Assembly (NCBI GenBank): GCA_910588065.1
Contig: CAJUPZ010000014.1
Location: 1 to 64,000 of the forward strand
Direction: 5' to 3'
DNA length: 64,000 nt
Source: an uncultured Muribaculaceae bacterium
Lineage (GTDB): Bacteria > Bacteroidota > Bacteroidia > Bacteroidales > Muribaculaceae
Shown: one piece after another, positions 31,351-40,806 of the stretch
Layout: each line of letters opens with the position of its first letter
Numbering within the stretch: position 1 is the first letter of the stretch
Notes under the pieces: generated by a model
Told to the model about the DNA's origin: nothing
Databases searched by the model: none
Seen by the model: only the letters and a program-made list of their open reading frames with translations
Translations under genes and position numbers: made by a program

Positions 31351-32595
31351 TTACGGTTGTGGGTTGGGGTCGGCGGGGTCAATGTCGCCGTCGTATTTCT
31401 GGAACAGGAAGTCGTTGTATGGGAACCGGGTGAGGTGTATCTCCTTGGCTTTCTCGTAGATTTTGGCTTTTAGCTCGTCGATGTTTATGCCTTTTTTTGC
31501 TGAGATGAAGACAACATCGTCGCCGAGACGGTTCATCCAGGATGCTTTAAGTTCGTCGAGTGAGTAGTTTTCGCGGGTTTTCGGGGTGAGGTCATCTTCA
31601 TCCTTGGGGGTGAATGAGAAGGCGTCAATTTTGTTGAACACCATTATCATCGGTTTGTCGGCGCTGCCGCACACTTCAGCGAGAGTTTTGTTGACCACCT
31701 CGATCTGTTCCTCGAAGTTGGGGTGTGAGATGTCAACTACATGGACAAGGAGGTCGGCATCGCGCACTTCATCAAGGGTTGATTTGAATGATTCGACAAG
31801 GTGGGTGGGGAGTTTGCGGATAAAGCCGACGGTGTCTGTGAGCAGGAAGGGGAGGTTGTCGATGATGACTTTGCGCACTGTGGTGTCGAGGGTTGCGAAT
31901 AGCTTGTTTTCGGCAAAGACATCGCTCTTGCTGAGCAGGTTCATGAGGGTTGATTTGCCGACGTTTGTGTAGCCGACGAGCGCCACCCGTGTGAGTTTTC
32001 CGCGATTTTTGCGCTGGATTGATTTCTGGCGGTCGATATCCTTCAGCTCGGCTTTGAGGCGGGATATTTTGTCAAGGATAATACGGCGGTCGGTTTCGAT
32101 CTGTGTTTCACCCGGGCCGCGCATGCCGATACCGCCGCGCTGGCGCTCGAGGTGGGTCCACATGCGTGTGAGCCGAGGGAGGAGGTATTGGTACTGGGCG
32201 AGCTCCACCTGCGTTTTTGCGTTTGCGGTCTGGGCTCTCCGGGCAAATATGTCAAGAATCAGGCTTGTGCGGTCGAGAATCTTGATTTTGAGCTCTTTTT
32301 CGATATTCGCCACCTGCTTGGCGGTGAGGTCATCGTCAAATATGGCCATACCAATTTCGTTGTCCTCCACATATTGCCTGATCTCCTCAAGCTTACCTTT
32401 GCCGACGAATGTGCGGCTGTCAGCTCCGTTCACTTTCTGAAAAAACTTTTTGACGGTGACAGCACCGGCAGTGTCGGCGAGGAATTCCAGCTCGTCGAGA
32501 TATTCGCGGGCCTTGGCTTCATTCTGCATCGGGGTTATGAGTCCGACGAGCACGGCTCTTTCGGAGCTTTCTTTATCTATGATAAGGTCTTTCAT
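31351..32595 (-). CDS. hflX: GTPase HflX
   Basis: HflX is a ribosome-associated GTPase that splits stalled ribosomes, for example after heat stress. The 414-aa protein has the HflX N-terminal domain with N-G-A-D-S-R-T-F-V-G-K-G-K, the Gly-rich loop G-G-I-G-M-R-G-P-G-E-T (154-164) and a coiled helix. The G domain then follows with G-Y-T-N-V-G-K-S-T (G1, from residue 208), D-T-V-G-F (G3) and N-K-I-D (G4). A C-terminal extension completes it. A -7 box TAATTTTG lies at 32658-32665. Confidence 0.95.
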   Translation of the reverse strand: MKDLIIDKESSERAVLVGLITPMQNEAKAREYLDELEFLADTAGAVTVKKFFQKVNGADSRTFVGKGKLEEIRQYVEDNEIGMAIFDDDLTAKQVANIEKELKIKILDRTSLILDIFARRAQTANAKTQVELAQYQYLLPRLTRMWTHLERQRGGIGMRGPGETQIETDRRIILDKISRLKAELKDIDRQKSIQRKNRGKLTRVALVGYTNVGKSTLMNLLSKSDVFAENKLFATLDTTVRKVIIDNLPFLLTDTVGFIRKLPTHLVESFKSTLDEVRDADLLVHVVDISHPNFEEQIEVVNKTLAEVCGSADKPMIMVFNKIDAFSFTPKDEDDLTPKTRENYSLDELKASWMNRLGDDVVFISAKKGINIDELKAKIYEKAKEIHLTRFPYNDFLFQKYDGDIDPADPNPQP

Positions 32596-32657
32596 ACAGT
32601 GTCTGTTTCAATAGAGTCTGTTCTTTGGATTATAACGCTTCCGGGCGGCAAAGTGTG

Positions 32658-32665
32658 CAAAATTA
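32658..32665 (-). promoter_or_regulatory. -7 box of hflX
   Basis: On the minus strand TAATTTTG fits TAnnTTTG, 62 nt before the hflX start. Confidence 0.55.
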
Positions 32666-32799
32666 GCAATAAATACTCGTAAATTGAGGATTCTTTGTAA
32701 TTTTACACTCTGAAACCTTCATATTTGGAAACAAATGCAACAGCTTGCCGCTTATTAAAGAGTGGCAGCGTGTGGAAAAGCTTTTAATAATCCGGAAAT

Positions 32800-35700
32800 T
32801 TGAACAAAGAGAATCACGATAAAGTAACAGACTCCGCGCCGGTGGCAGCGGAGCGGCGTCCTGTGTGGCGGCGATGCCTGAAATGGGTGTTGATAATATT
32901 CGGCTCGTTGCTGCTGCTTGCGGTGGCGGCTGTAGGTGTGGGTGTGTGGCTGTTGTCGCCGGAGGCTCTCACGCCGATGGTGTCCAAATACTCGAGCAAT
33001 TATCTTGATGCCGATGTGACTGCAGGCAAGGTTGAGCTGACATTCTGGTCTACCTTCCCGAAGGTGTCGCTTGAGGTCGATGACCTTACTGTTGTGAGCA
33101 AGTCGCTCGATGGTGTTGCGGACAGTGTGAGGGCAAAATTGCCTGCCGATGCCGACACCCTTCTGAAGCTGCCTCATTTTTCGGGCGGTGTGAATGTGTG
33201 GGCGTTGATTGGCGGCACAGTTATGCTCTATGATGTGGTGATTGACAGGCCGGAGGTGAATCTTGTGGCTGTCAACGACAGTGTGGCCAACTATCTGATA
33301 GTGCCGGCAAGCAGTGACACTTCAAGCACCTCGCCTATGCCACGGATTTCCATCAACCGTTTTGAACTGAAGGGGGACGCTCCGGTGAGGTTTGTCTCGC
33401 TCGCCGACACCATGGATGTGGGCATGACCCTCAAATCGACATATCTCGCGGGGGCGAAGGCTCCGCAATATACCTTCAGCATGGAAGGCTGCGGCGGCGG
33501 GTTGATATTCGCCGGCTTTGACTTGACCAAGATACCGTTCAGCGTAGATGGCCGCATTGATTGGGATCAGCGGACTCCGCATAATGTCGATATCGAGCGG
33601 TTGAAGGTGAGCGCGGATGAGCTTACGGTAAATATGAGCGCATCGCTGGACTTTGAGAAAGAGCTGACAGTCAAGACACTCCGGCTTGATGCTCCCGGGC
33701 TTGACATAGGCAGGGTGAAGGAGCTTGTGCCTGAGAGTATGCTCGGCGGGTTAGCATCCCTTTCCACAGATATCACCGCTGATATAGCTGTGGAGCTTCT
33801 TGCTCCGTATAAGGCAGCGGGTGGCGAGCTGCCTGACATGACTGTTCATTTCAGGGTGCCGGGTGGCAGCGCGGCGTATGACCGCATAAACATAAGGGAG
33901 GTGAGGGCCGATATATACGCAGCCCTGTACGGAAGCGACCTCAACAAAAGTGTTGTGGACATAAAAGAGCTGAAGGTCAAGGGGCGCAGCCTTGACTTTT
34001 CGCTTACCGGAACTGCCACCGACCTCATGACGGATGCTGCGCTTACAGGCACATTCAGCGGCTCTCTCAACCTCGGCACCCTGCCGGCCGCGCTATGGCA
34101 GAGGCTGCAGTGCAAGGCGGTGGGGACAGTGTCGGGCGATGCGGCTTTCAAGCTGAGGGCGAGCGATTTCACTGCCAAGACATTCCATCGGCTCAAAGCC
34201 TCGGGCAAGTTGGGCGTTGCTGACTTTAAATTTGCCACAGCGGATACCGCCCTTGCTTTCGTTACAGACAGAATGACCCTGACATTCGGCACTGACGCTC
34301 GGCTTGCCATCGCAGATACCTTGCGTGCCGACTCACTTCTGAAAATATCACTCACCGCCGATTCCCTGCGATTCAGGGGCGAAGGGGTGGCTCTCAGCGC
34401 CCACGGAGCAAGCTTTGTGCTGGCTGCCCGTAACACCGCCATGAGTCTGGATACCACCAGAATAAATCCATTGGGAATGGCTCTGCGGGCGGAGATGGTG
34501 AGGCTGCGCTCAGACAGCGATTCGGTGAGCCTTATGCTGCGCGATGCCGCTGTCAAGGCGAGCCTGAGCCGCTATAACGGCGCTGCGAGAAAACCGTTGC
34601 TGTCAATGCAGGTCGAGGCCGGGCGAGCCCGGTATTCCGATGCCCTGAACAGGGTGTCGCTCACCGGTGCGGGAGCGGATCTGATACTTCATCCGGTGGA
34701 GAGGAGGCATGTTGCGCGCGATTCCGCATCAAGAGCGCGGCTTGCCGCCAGAGTTCACAGAATGGATTCCATGCGCTCTGCAAGCGGCACGGAAAATCTT
34801 GATTTCGAGCTTGACCGCACTCTGTCATCCCTGCTGCGGAGATGGAAGGCCGGCGGCCATATAAAGGCCAAGCGCGGCAGGCTCATAACACCCTATTTCC
34901 CGGTGAGGAACAGTCTGAGGAATCTCGACATGACCTTCTCTACCGACAGCGTGGTGATAAGGAACACGAAGTATCGTCTGGGTAAAAGCGATTTCCTTAT
35001 AAACGGCACCATCTCTAACATATCGAGGGCTTTGACGAGCCGCCGCGGGTCGCCGCTCAGAATAAAATTTGATATCGAGAGCGACACTATCAATATAAAC
35101 GAGATTTATGAGGCCTCTATGGCGGGGTCGGCCTTTGCCGAGCGCATAAGCAAGGGGCAGCTGAAGATGGCCACGGGTGACAATGACGACAGCCTGCAGG
35201 CTCATCTTGACAGCAGTGCCAATCCATACGACCAGCCGGCCCTTGTTGTACCCTCCAATATAGATGCGAGCCTCAATATCCATGCAGGCGATGTGCTTTA
35301 CGCCGATATCTGGTTTCAGAAGCTGAAAGGCAATGTGGGGATAAAGGGTGGGGCGATACACCTGAATGAGCTCGCCGGCTACACCCCGATCGGCTCGCTG
35401 AATCTGACAGCCCTGTACAGCGCGCCAACCAAGCATGATGTCACCTTTGCCGCGGGTGCAGTTGTGAGAAGCCTGAAACTTAAGGAATTCCTGCATCTTC
35501 TGCCTGAGGTTGACTCAGTGCTTCCGCTGCTGCGCGAGGTCAATGGCATAGTGACCGCCGATATGGCGATGTCGACAGAGATTGACTCGATGATGAACCT
35601 GAAGTTCAACACCTTCAACCTTGTTCTGAAGCTTGCAGGAGACAGCCTTGTGCTTGTAGACAGCAAAACCTTCCGTACAATGGCAAAGTGGCTGATGTTC

Positions 35701-36234
35701 AAGCATAAGAATGAGAATATCATCAACAATATGAAGGTTGAACTGATGATTAAGGACACCAAACTGGATGTGTTTCCATTCGTGTTTGACATAGACCGCT
35801 ACCGCATCGGTGTGAGCGGCCACAACAGCCTGGATATGGATCTTGACTATCATGTTGCCGTGCTCAAATCGCCGCTGCCGTTCAAATTCGGCATCAATAT
35901 CAAGGGTAAGCCGGGTGATTTGAAGATACGTCTGGGCAGAGCCAATTTCGATGAGAACAAGATTGCGTACAGCCGTCAGCTCACCGACACGCTGCGGATG
36001 AACCTTGTGCATGAGATAAGGGAGGTGTTTCAGTTCGGAGCGCGCAACGGTAAGCACACCCGCCTGATGCTTGAGGCCCCGAAGCCGAGCGCGGCCGAAT
36101 TCATGGTTTCTGACACCCTGACACATGCCGACTCGCTGATATTTATCCAGGGGGGTGCTCTGGAGGGTCCTCCTGTGCCGCCGTTTCCCGAAACCGAATC
36201 CACATCCAAAAAGTCGAAGAAGAAAAAACGCTGA
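32800..36234 (+). CDS. AsmA-like envelope protein
   Basis: This 1144-aa protein belongs to the AsmA/TamB-like group that spans the periplasm and is linked to lipid movement or outer-membrane upkeep. One membrane helix lies at about residues 29-52 (V-L-I-I-F-G-S-L-L-L-L-A-V-A-A-V). The long rest is made of repeated beta strands, and the C-terminal region has the AsmA features around D-L-K-I-R-L-G-R-A-N. The tail is Lys-rich. The start is TTG at 32800: no ATG upstream is in frame, and later Met codons would cut off the membrane helix. The gene overlaps the following HAD gene by 1 nt. Confidence 0.85.
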   Translation: MNKENHDKVTDSAPVAAERRPVWRRCLKWVLIIFGSLLLLAVAAVGVGVWLLSPEALTPMVSKYSSNYLDADVTAGKVELTFWSTFPKVSLEVDDLTVVSKSLDGVADSVRAKLPADADTLLKLPHFSGGVNVWALIGGTVMLYDVVIDRPEVNLVAVNDSVANYLIVPASSDTSSTSPMPRISINRFELKGDAPVRFVSLADTMDVGMTLKSTYLAGAKAPQYTFSMEGCGGGLIFAGFDLTKIPFSVDGRIDWDQRTPHNVDIERLKVSADELTVNMSASLDFEKELTVKTLRLDAPGLDIGRVKELVPESMLGGLASLSTDITADIAVELLAPYKAAGGELPDMTVHFRVPGGSAAYDRINIREVRADIYAALYGSDLNKSVVDIKELKVKGRSLDFSLTGTATDLMTDAALTGTFSGSLNLGTLPAALWQRLQCKAVGTVSGDAAFKLRASDFTAKTFHRLKASGKLGVADFKFATADTALAFVTDRMTLTFGTDARLAIADTLRADSLLKISLTADSLRFRGEGVALSAHGASFVLAARNTAMSLDTTRINPLGMALRAEMVRLRSDSDSVSLMLRDAAVKASLSRYNGAARKPLLSMQVEAGRARYSDALNRVSLTGAGADLILHPVERRHVARDSASRARLAARVHRMDSMRSASGTENLDFELDRTLSSLLRRWKAGGHIKAKRGRLITPYFPVRNSLRNLDMTFSTDSVVIRNTKYRLGKSDFLINGTISNISRALTSRRGSPLRIKFDIESDTININEIYEASMAGSAFAERISKGQLKMATGDNDDSLQAHLDSSANPYDQPALVVPSNIDASLNIHAGDVLYADIWFQKLKGNVGIKGGAIHLNELAGYTPIGSLNLTALYSAPTKHDVTFAAGAVVRSLKLKEFLHLLPEVDSVLPLLREVNGIVTADMAMSTEIDSMMNLKFNTFNLVLKLAGDSLVLVDSKTFRTMAKWLMFKHKNENIINNMKVELMIKDTKLDVFPFVFDIDRYRIGVSGHNSLDMDLDYHVAVLKSPLPFKFGINIKGKPGDLKIRLGRANFDENKIAYSRQLTDTLRMNLVHEIREVFQFGARNGKHTRLMLEAPKPSAAEFMVSDTLTHADSLIFIQGGALEGPPVPPFPETESTSKKSKKKKR

Positions 36235-36983
36235 TGTATAACAACGAGATTGATTCATTTTTGGAGCGACACAACTATGTGGCTCTTGAACCGCGAGCGG
36301 CGCTCATAGATATGGACGGCACACTGTATGACTCCATGCCCAACCATGCCGAAGCGTGGATGAAGATGGTGAGTGAAATAGGAATCAGTGCCTGCCGGGA
36401 GGAGTTTTTCATGTATGAGGGGCGCACCGGCGCCTCCACCATCAATCTGCTTTTCAACAGGGAGTTCGGGCGAGATGCCACTGAGGCTGAAATCAAGGAG
36501 CTGTATCACCGCAAGACAGTGTATTTCAATGAGCTGCCGCCGGTTGAGCCTATGCCCGGCGCTGCCGAGTTGCTGCGGTTTCTCGAGCAGGTTGGAATGA
36601 AGCGAGTGCTTGTCACCGGCTCCGGCCAGAGCTCCCTCATCAGCCGTCTGGAGCATGACTTTCCCGGAGCGTTTACCGAGGATATGATGGTGACCGGGCG
36701 TGATGTCACTCACGGCAAACCGGCTCCGGATCCTTTTCTGATGGCGATGAAAAAAGCGGGGGTAAGCCCTGCACAGAGCATAGTTATAGAGAATGCGCCT
36801 CTTGGGGTTGAGGCCGGGGATGCAGCTGGAGCGTTCACCATAGGTGTTACCACCGGTCCTATTCCCGGCGCGGCGCTTAAAAATGCCGGCGCGGCGATAG
36901 TTTTTGATGATATGCGCACTTTGGCAGACCAGATGCCGTTTATGCTCTATGCGCTGTCAACCCAACCACGTAATCTCAATTAA
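36234..36983 (+). CDS. HAD phosphatase, beta-phosphoglucomutase-like
   Basis: This 249-aa HAD-superfamily enzyme has motif I D-M-D-G-T-L-Y-D (from about residue 24), motif II V-T-G-S-G, motif III G-K-P-A-P-D-P-F and an I-E-N-A-P-L-G-V motif IV. These together match the beta-phosphoglucomutase/sugar-phosphatase subgroup. The helical cap follows motif I. A sugar phosphate is the likely substrate, but this is not proven. The ATG overlaps the AsmA stop codon by one base and aroB follows after 7 nt. Confidence 0.9.
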   Translation: MYNNEIDSFLERHNYVALEPRAALIDMDGTLYDSMPNHAEAWMKMVSEIGISACREEFFMYEGRTGASTINLLFNREFGRDATEAEIKELYHRKTVYFNELPPVEPMPGAAELLRFLEQVGMKRVLVTGSGQSSLISRLEHDFPGAFTEDMMVTGRDVTHGKPAPDPFLMAMKKAGVSPAQSIVIENAPLGVEAGDAAGAFTIGVTTGPIPGAALKNAGAAIVFDDMRTLADQMPFMLYALSTQPRNLN

Positions 36984-36990
36984 TATAATC

Positions 36991-38067
36991 ATGGCAGACC
37001 AATTCTCGCAGCAAATAATATTTACCAATTCAGTGGGCGATGCCGTAGAGGCATGGGTGGCGGAGGCGCGCCCGTCAAAACTGTTTGTGATAGCCGACAG
37101 CAACACCGCCCGGCTGTGTCTGCCGGCGCTGGCCGGAGAGAGCGCCTCGGTGGCGGCTGCAACCCACATTGTGGTGCCGGCGGGTGAGAACCACAAGAAT
37201 CTCGCCACACTTGCCTCGATATGGGACTCGCTGTGCTCCAACGGAGCGACCCGCAACTCCGCGGTGATAAACCTCGGCGGGGGAGTGGTGACCGACATGG
37301 GCGGTTTCGCCGCCGCAACCTTCAAGCGGGGTATCCGGTTCATCAATATCCCCACAACCTTGCTTGCCGCTGTGGATGCGGCTGTGGGTGGAAAGACCGG
37401 GATCGACTTCAACGGGTTCAAGAATGAGATCGGCGCTTTCTGCAGTGCCGACGCGGTGGTAATCTCCACCCGCTTCTTCCCGACACTACCCCGACAGGAG
37501 CTGCTCAGCGGATATGCCGAGATGCTGAAGCATTCGCTGCTCAAAGGAGGGGATGCGTACAACCGCCTTACGGCGAAAGCCCCGGAGCAATTTTCGCAAG
37601 AGGAACTGCTGGAGCTTCTGCGCGAGAGCGTGATGGTGAAAAAAGCGGTGGTTGAGGAGGACCCTACCGAGAAGGGCCTCCGCAAGTCGCTGAACTTGGG
37701 GCATACAGCGGGCCATGCCTTTGAGTCGTGGGCTCTTGAGTGCGGGCGGCCTGTGGCGCATGGCTACGCTGTGGCGTGGGGTCTGGTGGTAGACCTTGTG
37801 CTGTCCCACCTCAAACTCGGATTTCCGAGTGCTATGCTGCGCAATGTCGCCGGGCTTGTGGAGGAACTGTATGGCCGGTTGCCTCTTGAGTGCAAGCATT
37901 ATCCCGCACTGTTGGAGTATATGCGTCATGACAAGAAAAATGCGGGTGACGGCACTATCGCCTTCACTCTGCTGAAGGCTCCCGGAGAGGTGGATGTGAA
38001 CTGCACAGCTACTCCGGAGGAGATTACCGCCGCGCTGGATATATTCCGGGATTTGCTGCATATCTGA
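36991..38067 (+). CDS. aroB: 3-dehydroquinate synthase
   Basis: AroB converts DAHP to 3-dehydroquinate, the second step of the shikimate pathway to aromatic amino acids, using NAD and a divalent metal in the cytosol. The 358-aa length from the ATG at 36991 fits. Clear motifs are I-N-L-G-G-G-V-V-T-D-M-G-G-F (NAD binding), A-A-V-D-A-A-V-G-G-K-T-G, the metal-binding region with S-G-Y-A-E-M-L-K-H, and the L-N-L-G-H-T-A-G-H-A-F-E metal site. It follows the HAD gene by 7 nt in an operon. The next gene, a porin, has its own -7 box. Confidence 0.95.
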   Translation: MADQFSQQIIFTNSVGDAVEAWVAEARPSKLFVIADSNTARLCLPALAGESASVAAATHIVVPAGENHKNLATLASIWDSLCSNGATRNSAVINLGGGVVTDMGGFAAATFKRGIRFINIPTTLLAAVDAAVGGKTGIDFNGFKNEIGAFCSADAVVISTRFFPTLPRQELLSGYAEMLKHSLLKGGDAYNRLTAKAPEQFSQEELLELLRESVMVKKAVVEEDPTEKGLRKSLNLGHTAGHAFESWALECGRPVAHGYAVAWGLVVDLVLSHLKLGFPSAMLRNVAGLVEELYGRLPLECKHYPALLEYMRHDKKNAGDGTIAFTLLKAPGEVDVNCTATPEEITAALDIFRDLLHI

Positions 38068-38108
38068 CAACTTCACCGCGTTTCTCGCCAATTTTAAACA
38101 AAAAATAG

Positions 38109-38116
38109 TAATTTTG
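38109..38116 (+). promoter_or_regulatory. -7 box of second porin gene, nearly leaderless
   Basis: TAATTTTG ends 8 nt before the ATG at 38125, so transcription would begin only 2-4 nt before the start codon. No clear -33 TTTG is seen. Confidence 0.55.
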
Positions 38117-38124
38117 CCGGCGCA

Positions 38125-39138
38125 ATGAAAAAAGTATTATCAATATGCGCCGCAGCAGCGATAGCCGTGTCGGCCCCGGCGCAGGAGAGCAAGGATTCGG
38201 TGAATTATATGCCTCACTTCCACGGCACGGTGAGAGCCCGCTTTGAATATGCCACAGAGGGAGGCGAATATCGCTTTCAGGTGCGCAACGCCCGGTTTTC
38301 CGTCAACGGCAATATCACCAGAGAGATATCATATTTCATCAATACCGACCTTTGTGACCGCGGCAAGATGAAGATACTTGATGCCTGGGCCAAGGCTGAG
38401 TTTGTGCCGGGTGTCAGTCTGCAGGCGGGTCAGTTCAGGATGCCTTTCGGTGTGGATCCGTTCCGTGCGCCTCACCAGTATTATTTTGCCAACCGTTCAT
38501 TTATCGGTAAGCAGATGTGCAACTACCGTGCGGTGGGAGCCATGCTGATATACAGCCTGCCGTCTGTGCCCCTGAAGCTTGAAGCCGGAGCGTTCAACCC
38601 GTATACCATAGGTGACCATGCTGTGTGGGAAAAGACCCTCGCCGCCGCCGGCAAGGCAACATATACCGCCGGCAATGTGAAGCTCAGCGCGGGAGCCTCG
38701 ACCATACGCCCCAACGGAGTGAGAGCCAACATAGCGGGGGCTTGCGTGTCATGGAGCAGTGGACGCTGGATTGTGGAGGGTGAGTATATGCACAAGCATT
38801 ATGTGCGCGATGCTTTCAAGAGCGCGCATGCATATTCAGTGTTTTCAAACTATTCCATGCCTGTGAAGGCCGGGATTTTCAACCGTCTGTCATTTCAGGG
38901 AAGGTTTGACGGCATAACCGACCACTCTGATGCCAAGCCGGATGAAAACGGACTGCTGACTCTCACCGACCCCGCGCGAAACAGAATCACCGCCGGATGC
39001 ACGCTCACCACCATGAAGGCGAAAAATATGTATTTTGACTTTCGGGTGGATTATGAGAAGAATTTTTATCTCCACCACTATAAACCGTCCGCCGAGTATG
39101 GCGACAAGGTTGTGGCGGAGGTGGTGCTCCGTTTCTGA
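38125..39138 (+). CDS. OprO/OprP-type porin, second copy
   Basis: This 337-aa outer-membrane protein is related to the phosphate-selective porin family. It has a signal peptide (1-20, ending A-P-A-Q), the motif R-A-R-F-E-Y-A-T-E-G-G-E-Y-R-F-Q-V-R-N-A-R that is typical near the N-terminus, and F-R-M-P-F-G-V-D-P at about 109-117. It ends in V-V-L-R-F, a barrel-assembly signal. Its similarity to the porin at 24658 is at family level only. It ends one base before the convergent DUF4491 gene. The transported solute is unknown. Confidence 0.82.
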   Translation: MKKVLSICAAAAIAVSAPAQESKDSVNYMPHFHGTVRARFEYATEGGEYRFQVRNARFSVNGNITREISYFINTDLCDRGKMKILDAWAKAEFVPGVSLQAGQFRMPFGVDPFRAPHQYYFANRSFIGKQMCNYRAVGAMLIYSLPSVPLKLEAGAFNPYTIGDHAVWEKTLAAAGKATYTAGNVKLSAGASTIRPNGVRANIAGACVSWSSGRWIVEGEYMHKHYVRDAFKSAHAYSVFSNYSMPVKAGIFNRLSFQGRFDGITDHSDAKPDENGLLTLTDPARNRITAGCTLTTMKAKNMYFDFRVDYEKNFYLHHYKPSAEYGDKVVAEVVLRF

Positions 39139-39477
39139 TCAGACAGTGTCTTTCTCTGTAGCGGAGCGCTCTGCCGCGCGGCGGGGGTTGTCTGGAAACC
39201 AGCCCTTGCGCACCCGCTTCTCCTGATCAAAAATCTCCTTTACAGTCCAGAAAGAGGAGAATGCGAATACTCCCAGCAGGCTTGACCACAGCAGCTGCGG
39301 GACAGATACGGCGGCCGCGCACGCAGCAATGCCGAGCAGCAGAAACCACCACCAGCACTTTGTGCCGAACCAATAGTGGAATTTGATGACCACCGGGTGA
39401 AACAGCCCGATTATAAGAAAGGTGCACAGGCCGATAAACAGGCCGAGCAGGTGGTATTGCGATAGGAAATCTGTCAT
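39139..39477 (-). CDS. DUF4491 membrane protein
   Basis: This 112-aa protein belongs to DUF4491, a small membrane family of Bacteroidota with unknown function. It has three hydrophobic helices (about 10-28, 43-60, 62-80), the conserved Y-W-F-G-T-K-C-W-W-W motif between the first two, and an F-W-T-V-K-E-I-F-D-Q-E-K-R-V-R-K-G-W-F-P segment near the end. It starts 27 nt after the TPM gene on the same strand, so the two may be cotranscribed. Its stop codon abuts that of the convergent porin gene. Confidence 0.85.
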   Translation of the reverse strand: MTDFLSQYHLLGLFIGLCTFLIIGLFHPVVIKFHYWFGTKCWWWFLLLGIAACAAAVSVPQLLWSSLLGVFAFSSFWTVKEIFDQEKRVRKGWFPDNPRRAAERSATEKDTV

Positions 39478-39504
39478 AGGAAGAATGTTGTTGTAAAAGT
39501 TTGA

Positions 39505-40773
39505 TTACCAGCCGCCGGAAGCTCCACCGCCACCGGTCATGCCTCCACCGAAGCTGCCACCGCTGAAACCACCACCTCCGCCGAAGCCTCGACCCCCACC
39601 GGGGATGATGACAACCGGAGGCACAGCCACTTTAGGTATCTCGTATGGAACATTGGTTGTTTTTCCGCAGTTCTTGCAGCCGTAAATTCGGACACCACGT
39701 CCCGGAGCGGAAACGGACGGCCTCACAACAACCCTGTTTGCGAGCAGATAGGAGGCCCTGGCTCCGCAATTGGGGCATATCCGGTAATCGCTTTTTTCGT
39801 TGACAAAGGGTATTATGCCTTTTTCGCCACAGTTGTCGCAGAGCCACACATCATAGTCCACCGAATCGAGCTTCTCCTCCACATCCTGAGCCGGAGAGAG
39901 GTAGTCGTTATCGTGCACCTCGTCAATCTTGTGCATCTTATGGCCGCAGTTGGGGCATTTCCGCGGGGAATTGCGCACCTTTTTCATGGCGGTTATAAGC
40001 CAAAGATATGCTATGAACGGCAGTCCGAGCCCGATGCACCCGAAAATCATTACGGGAGTCTTGATTTTTTCGAGGGAATTATATCTGTGCCTGGGGTCGA
40101 GTTTGCGCGATGAGTGCAGTTTGTAGCCCACGAAGCATAGAGCCAGGAGTGTCATGACGCACCAATATGTGAGCAGCATGTTTTTGAGCTCGTCGCCGTC
40201 AAAGTCATTGGCAGCGGTTGAGTAGCGGTTGCTGTCGTTGGCATACTTGGACATCACCTCTGCAACGGCCTCGGGCTTGGAAAGAATCTCAGACACGGCT
40301 CCGACCGCCGCCACTGTGCCGCTGTCGTAGTCGCCCTCTTTATAATAAGGGGCCATTACATTACGGATAATCCGTCCGCACAGCGCGTCGGGGAGAACAC
40401 CCTCCATGCCGTAGCCGGTGCGCAACACCGCGCGCCTGTCGCCTCTGCTTATGAGCAGCAGCATACCGTTGTCCTTGTCCTTTTTGCCGATTCCCCAGCT
40501 CTCGAACAGCTGAGTGGCATAGTCATTCGGCTCCTCGCCGTCGAGATTGTCAACGGCCACCACAACCACCTCGGCGCTGCTTGTGCGCCAAACATCGGCA
40601 AGTATAGAATCGAGCCGGGTAACAGCCTGTTCGGACAAAACTCCGTCGGGGTTTGACACATATCGTGTTGCATCGGCAACATGCACGTTGGGCACATCGC
40701 TGACGCTGCGTGCTCCGGCCACAAGGGCGAGCGTGAGAGCGCAAAATAGAAGCAGTGTTTTTTTCATCATCAT
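39505..40773 (-). CDS. TPM-domain protein with zinc ribbons
   Basis: This 422-aa membrane-bound protein carries an N-terminal signal, a TPM domain (about 28-160, with G-V-L-S-E and W-G-I-G-K-K-D-K-D-N-G-M-L-L). Two hydrophobic segments (about 205-220 and 240-262) and four C-x-x-C knuckles (C-P-N-C, C-D-N-C, C-P-N-C, C-K-N-C, about 273-372) suggest two zinc ribbons. The protein ends in a Gly-rich tail (G-G-G-G-F-S-G-G-S-F-G-G-G). TPM proteins are tied to membrane protein repair or maintenance in some organisms; the role here is unknown. Three ATG codons in a row (40773, 40770, 40767) are candidate starts, and the -7 box at 40775 argues for the last. Confidence 0.85.
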   Translation of the reverse strand: MMMKKTLLLFCALTLALVAGARSVSDVPNVHVADATRYVSNPDGVLSEQAVTRLDSILADVWRTSSAEVVVVAVDNLDGEEPNDYATQLFESWGIGKKDKDNGMLLLISRGDRRAVLRTGYGMEGVLPDALCGRIIRNVMAPYYKEGDYDSGTVAAVGAVSEILSKPEAVAEVMSKYANDSNRYSTAANDFDGDELKNMLLTYWCVMTLLALCFVGYKLHSSRKLDPRHRYNSLEKIKTPVMIFGCIGLGLPFIAYLWLITAMKKVRNSPRKCPNCGHKMHKIDEVHDNDYLSPAQDVEEKLDSVDYDVWLCDNCGEKGIIPFVNEKSDYRICPNCGARASYLLANRVVVRPSVSAPGRGVRIYGCKNCGKTTNVPYEIPKVAVPPVVIIPGGGRGFGGGGGFSGGSFGGGMTGGGGASGGW

Positions 40774-40774
40774 G

Positions 40775-40806
40775 CAAAGATAACACATGAGAGGAGGGTT
40801 TTGCAA
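40775..40806 (-). promoter_or_regulatory. Promoter of TPM gene, leaderless type
   Basis: On the minus strand TTG (40806-40804) and TATCTTTG (40782-40775) are 21 nt apart. The box ends one base before the first of three ATG codons, so the transcript would start within them. Confidence 0.7.
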
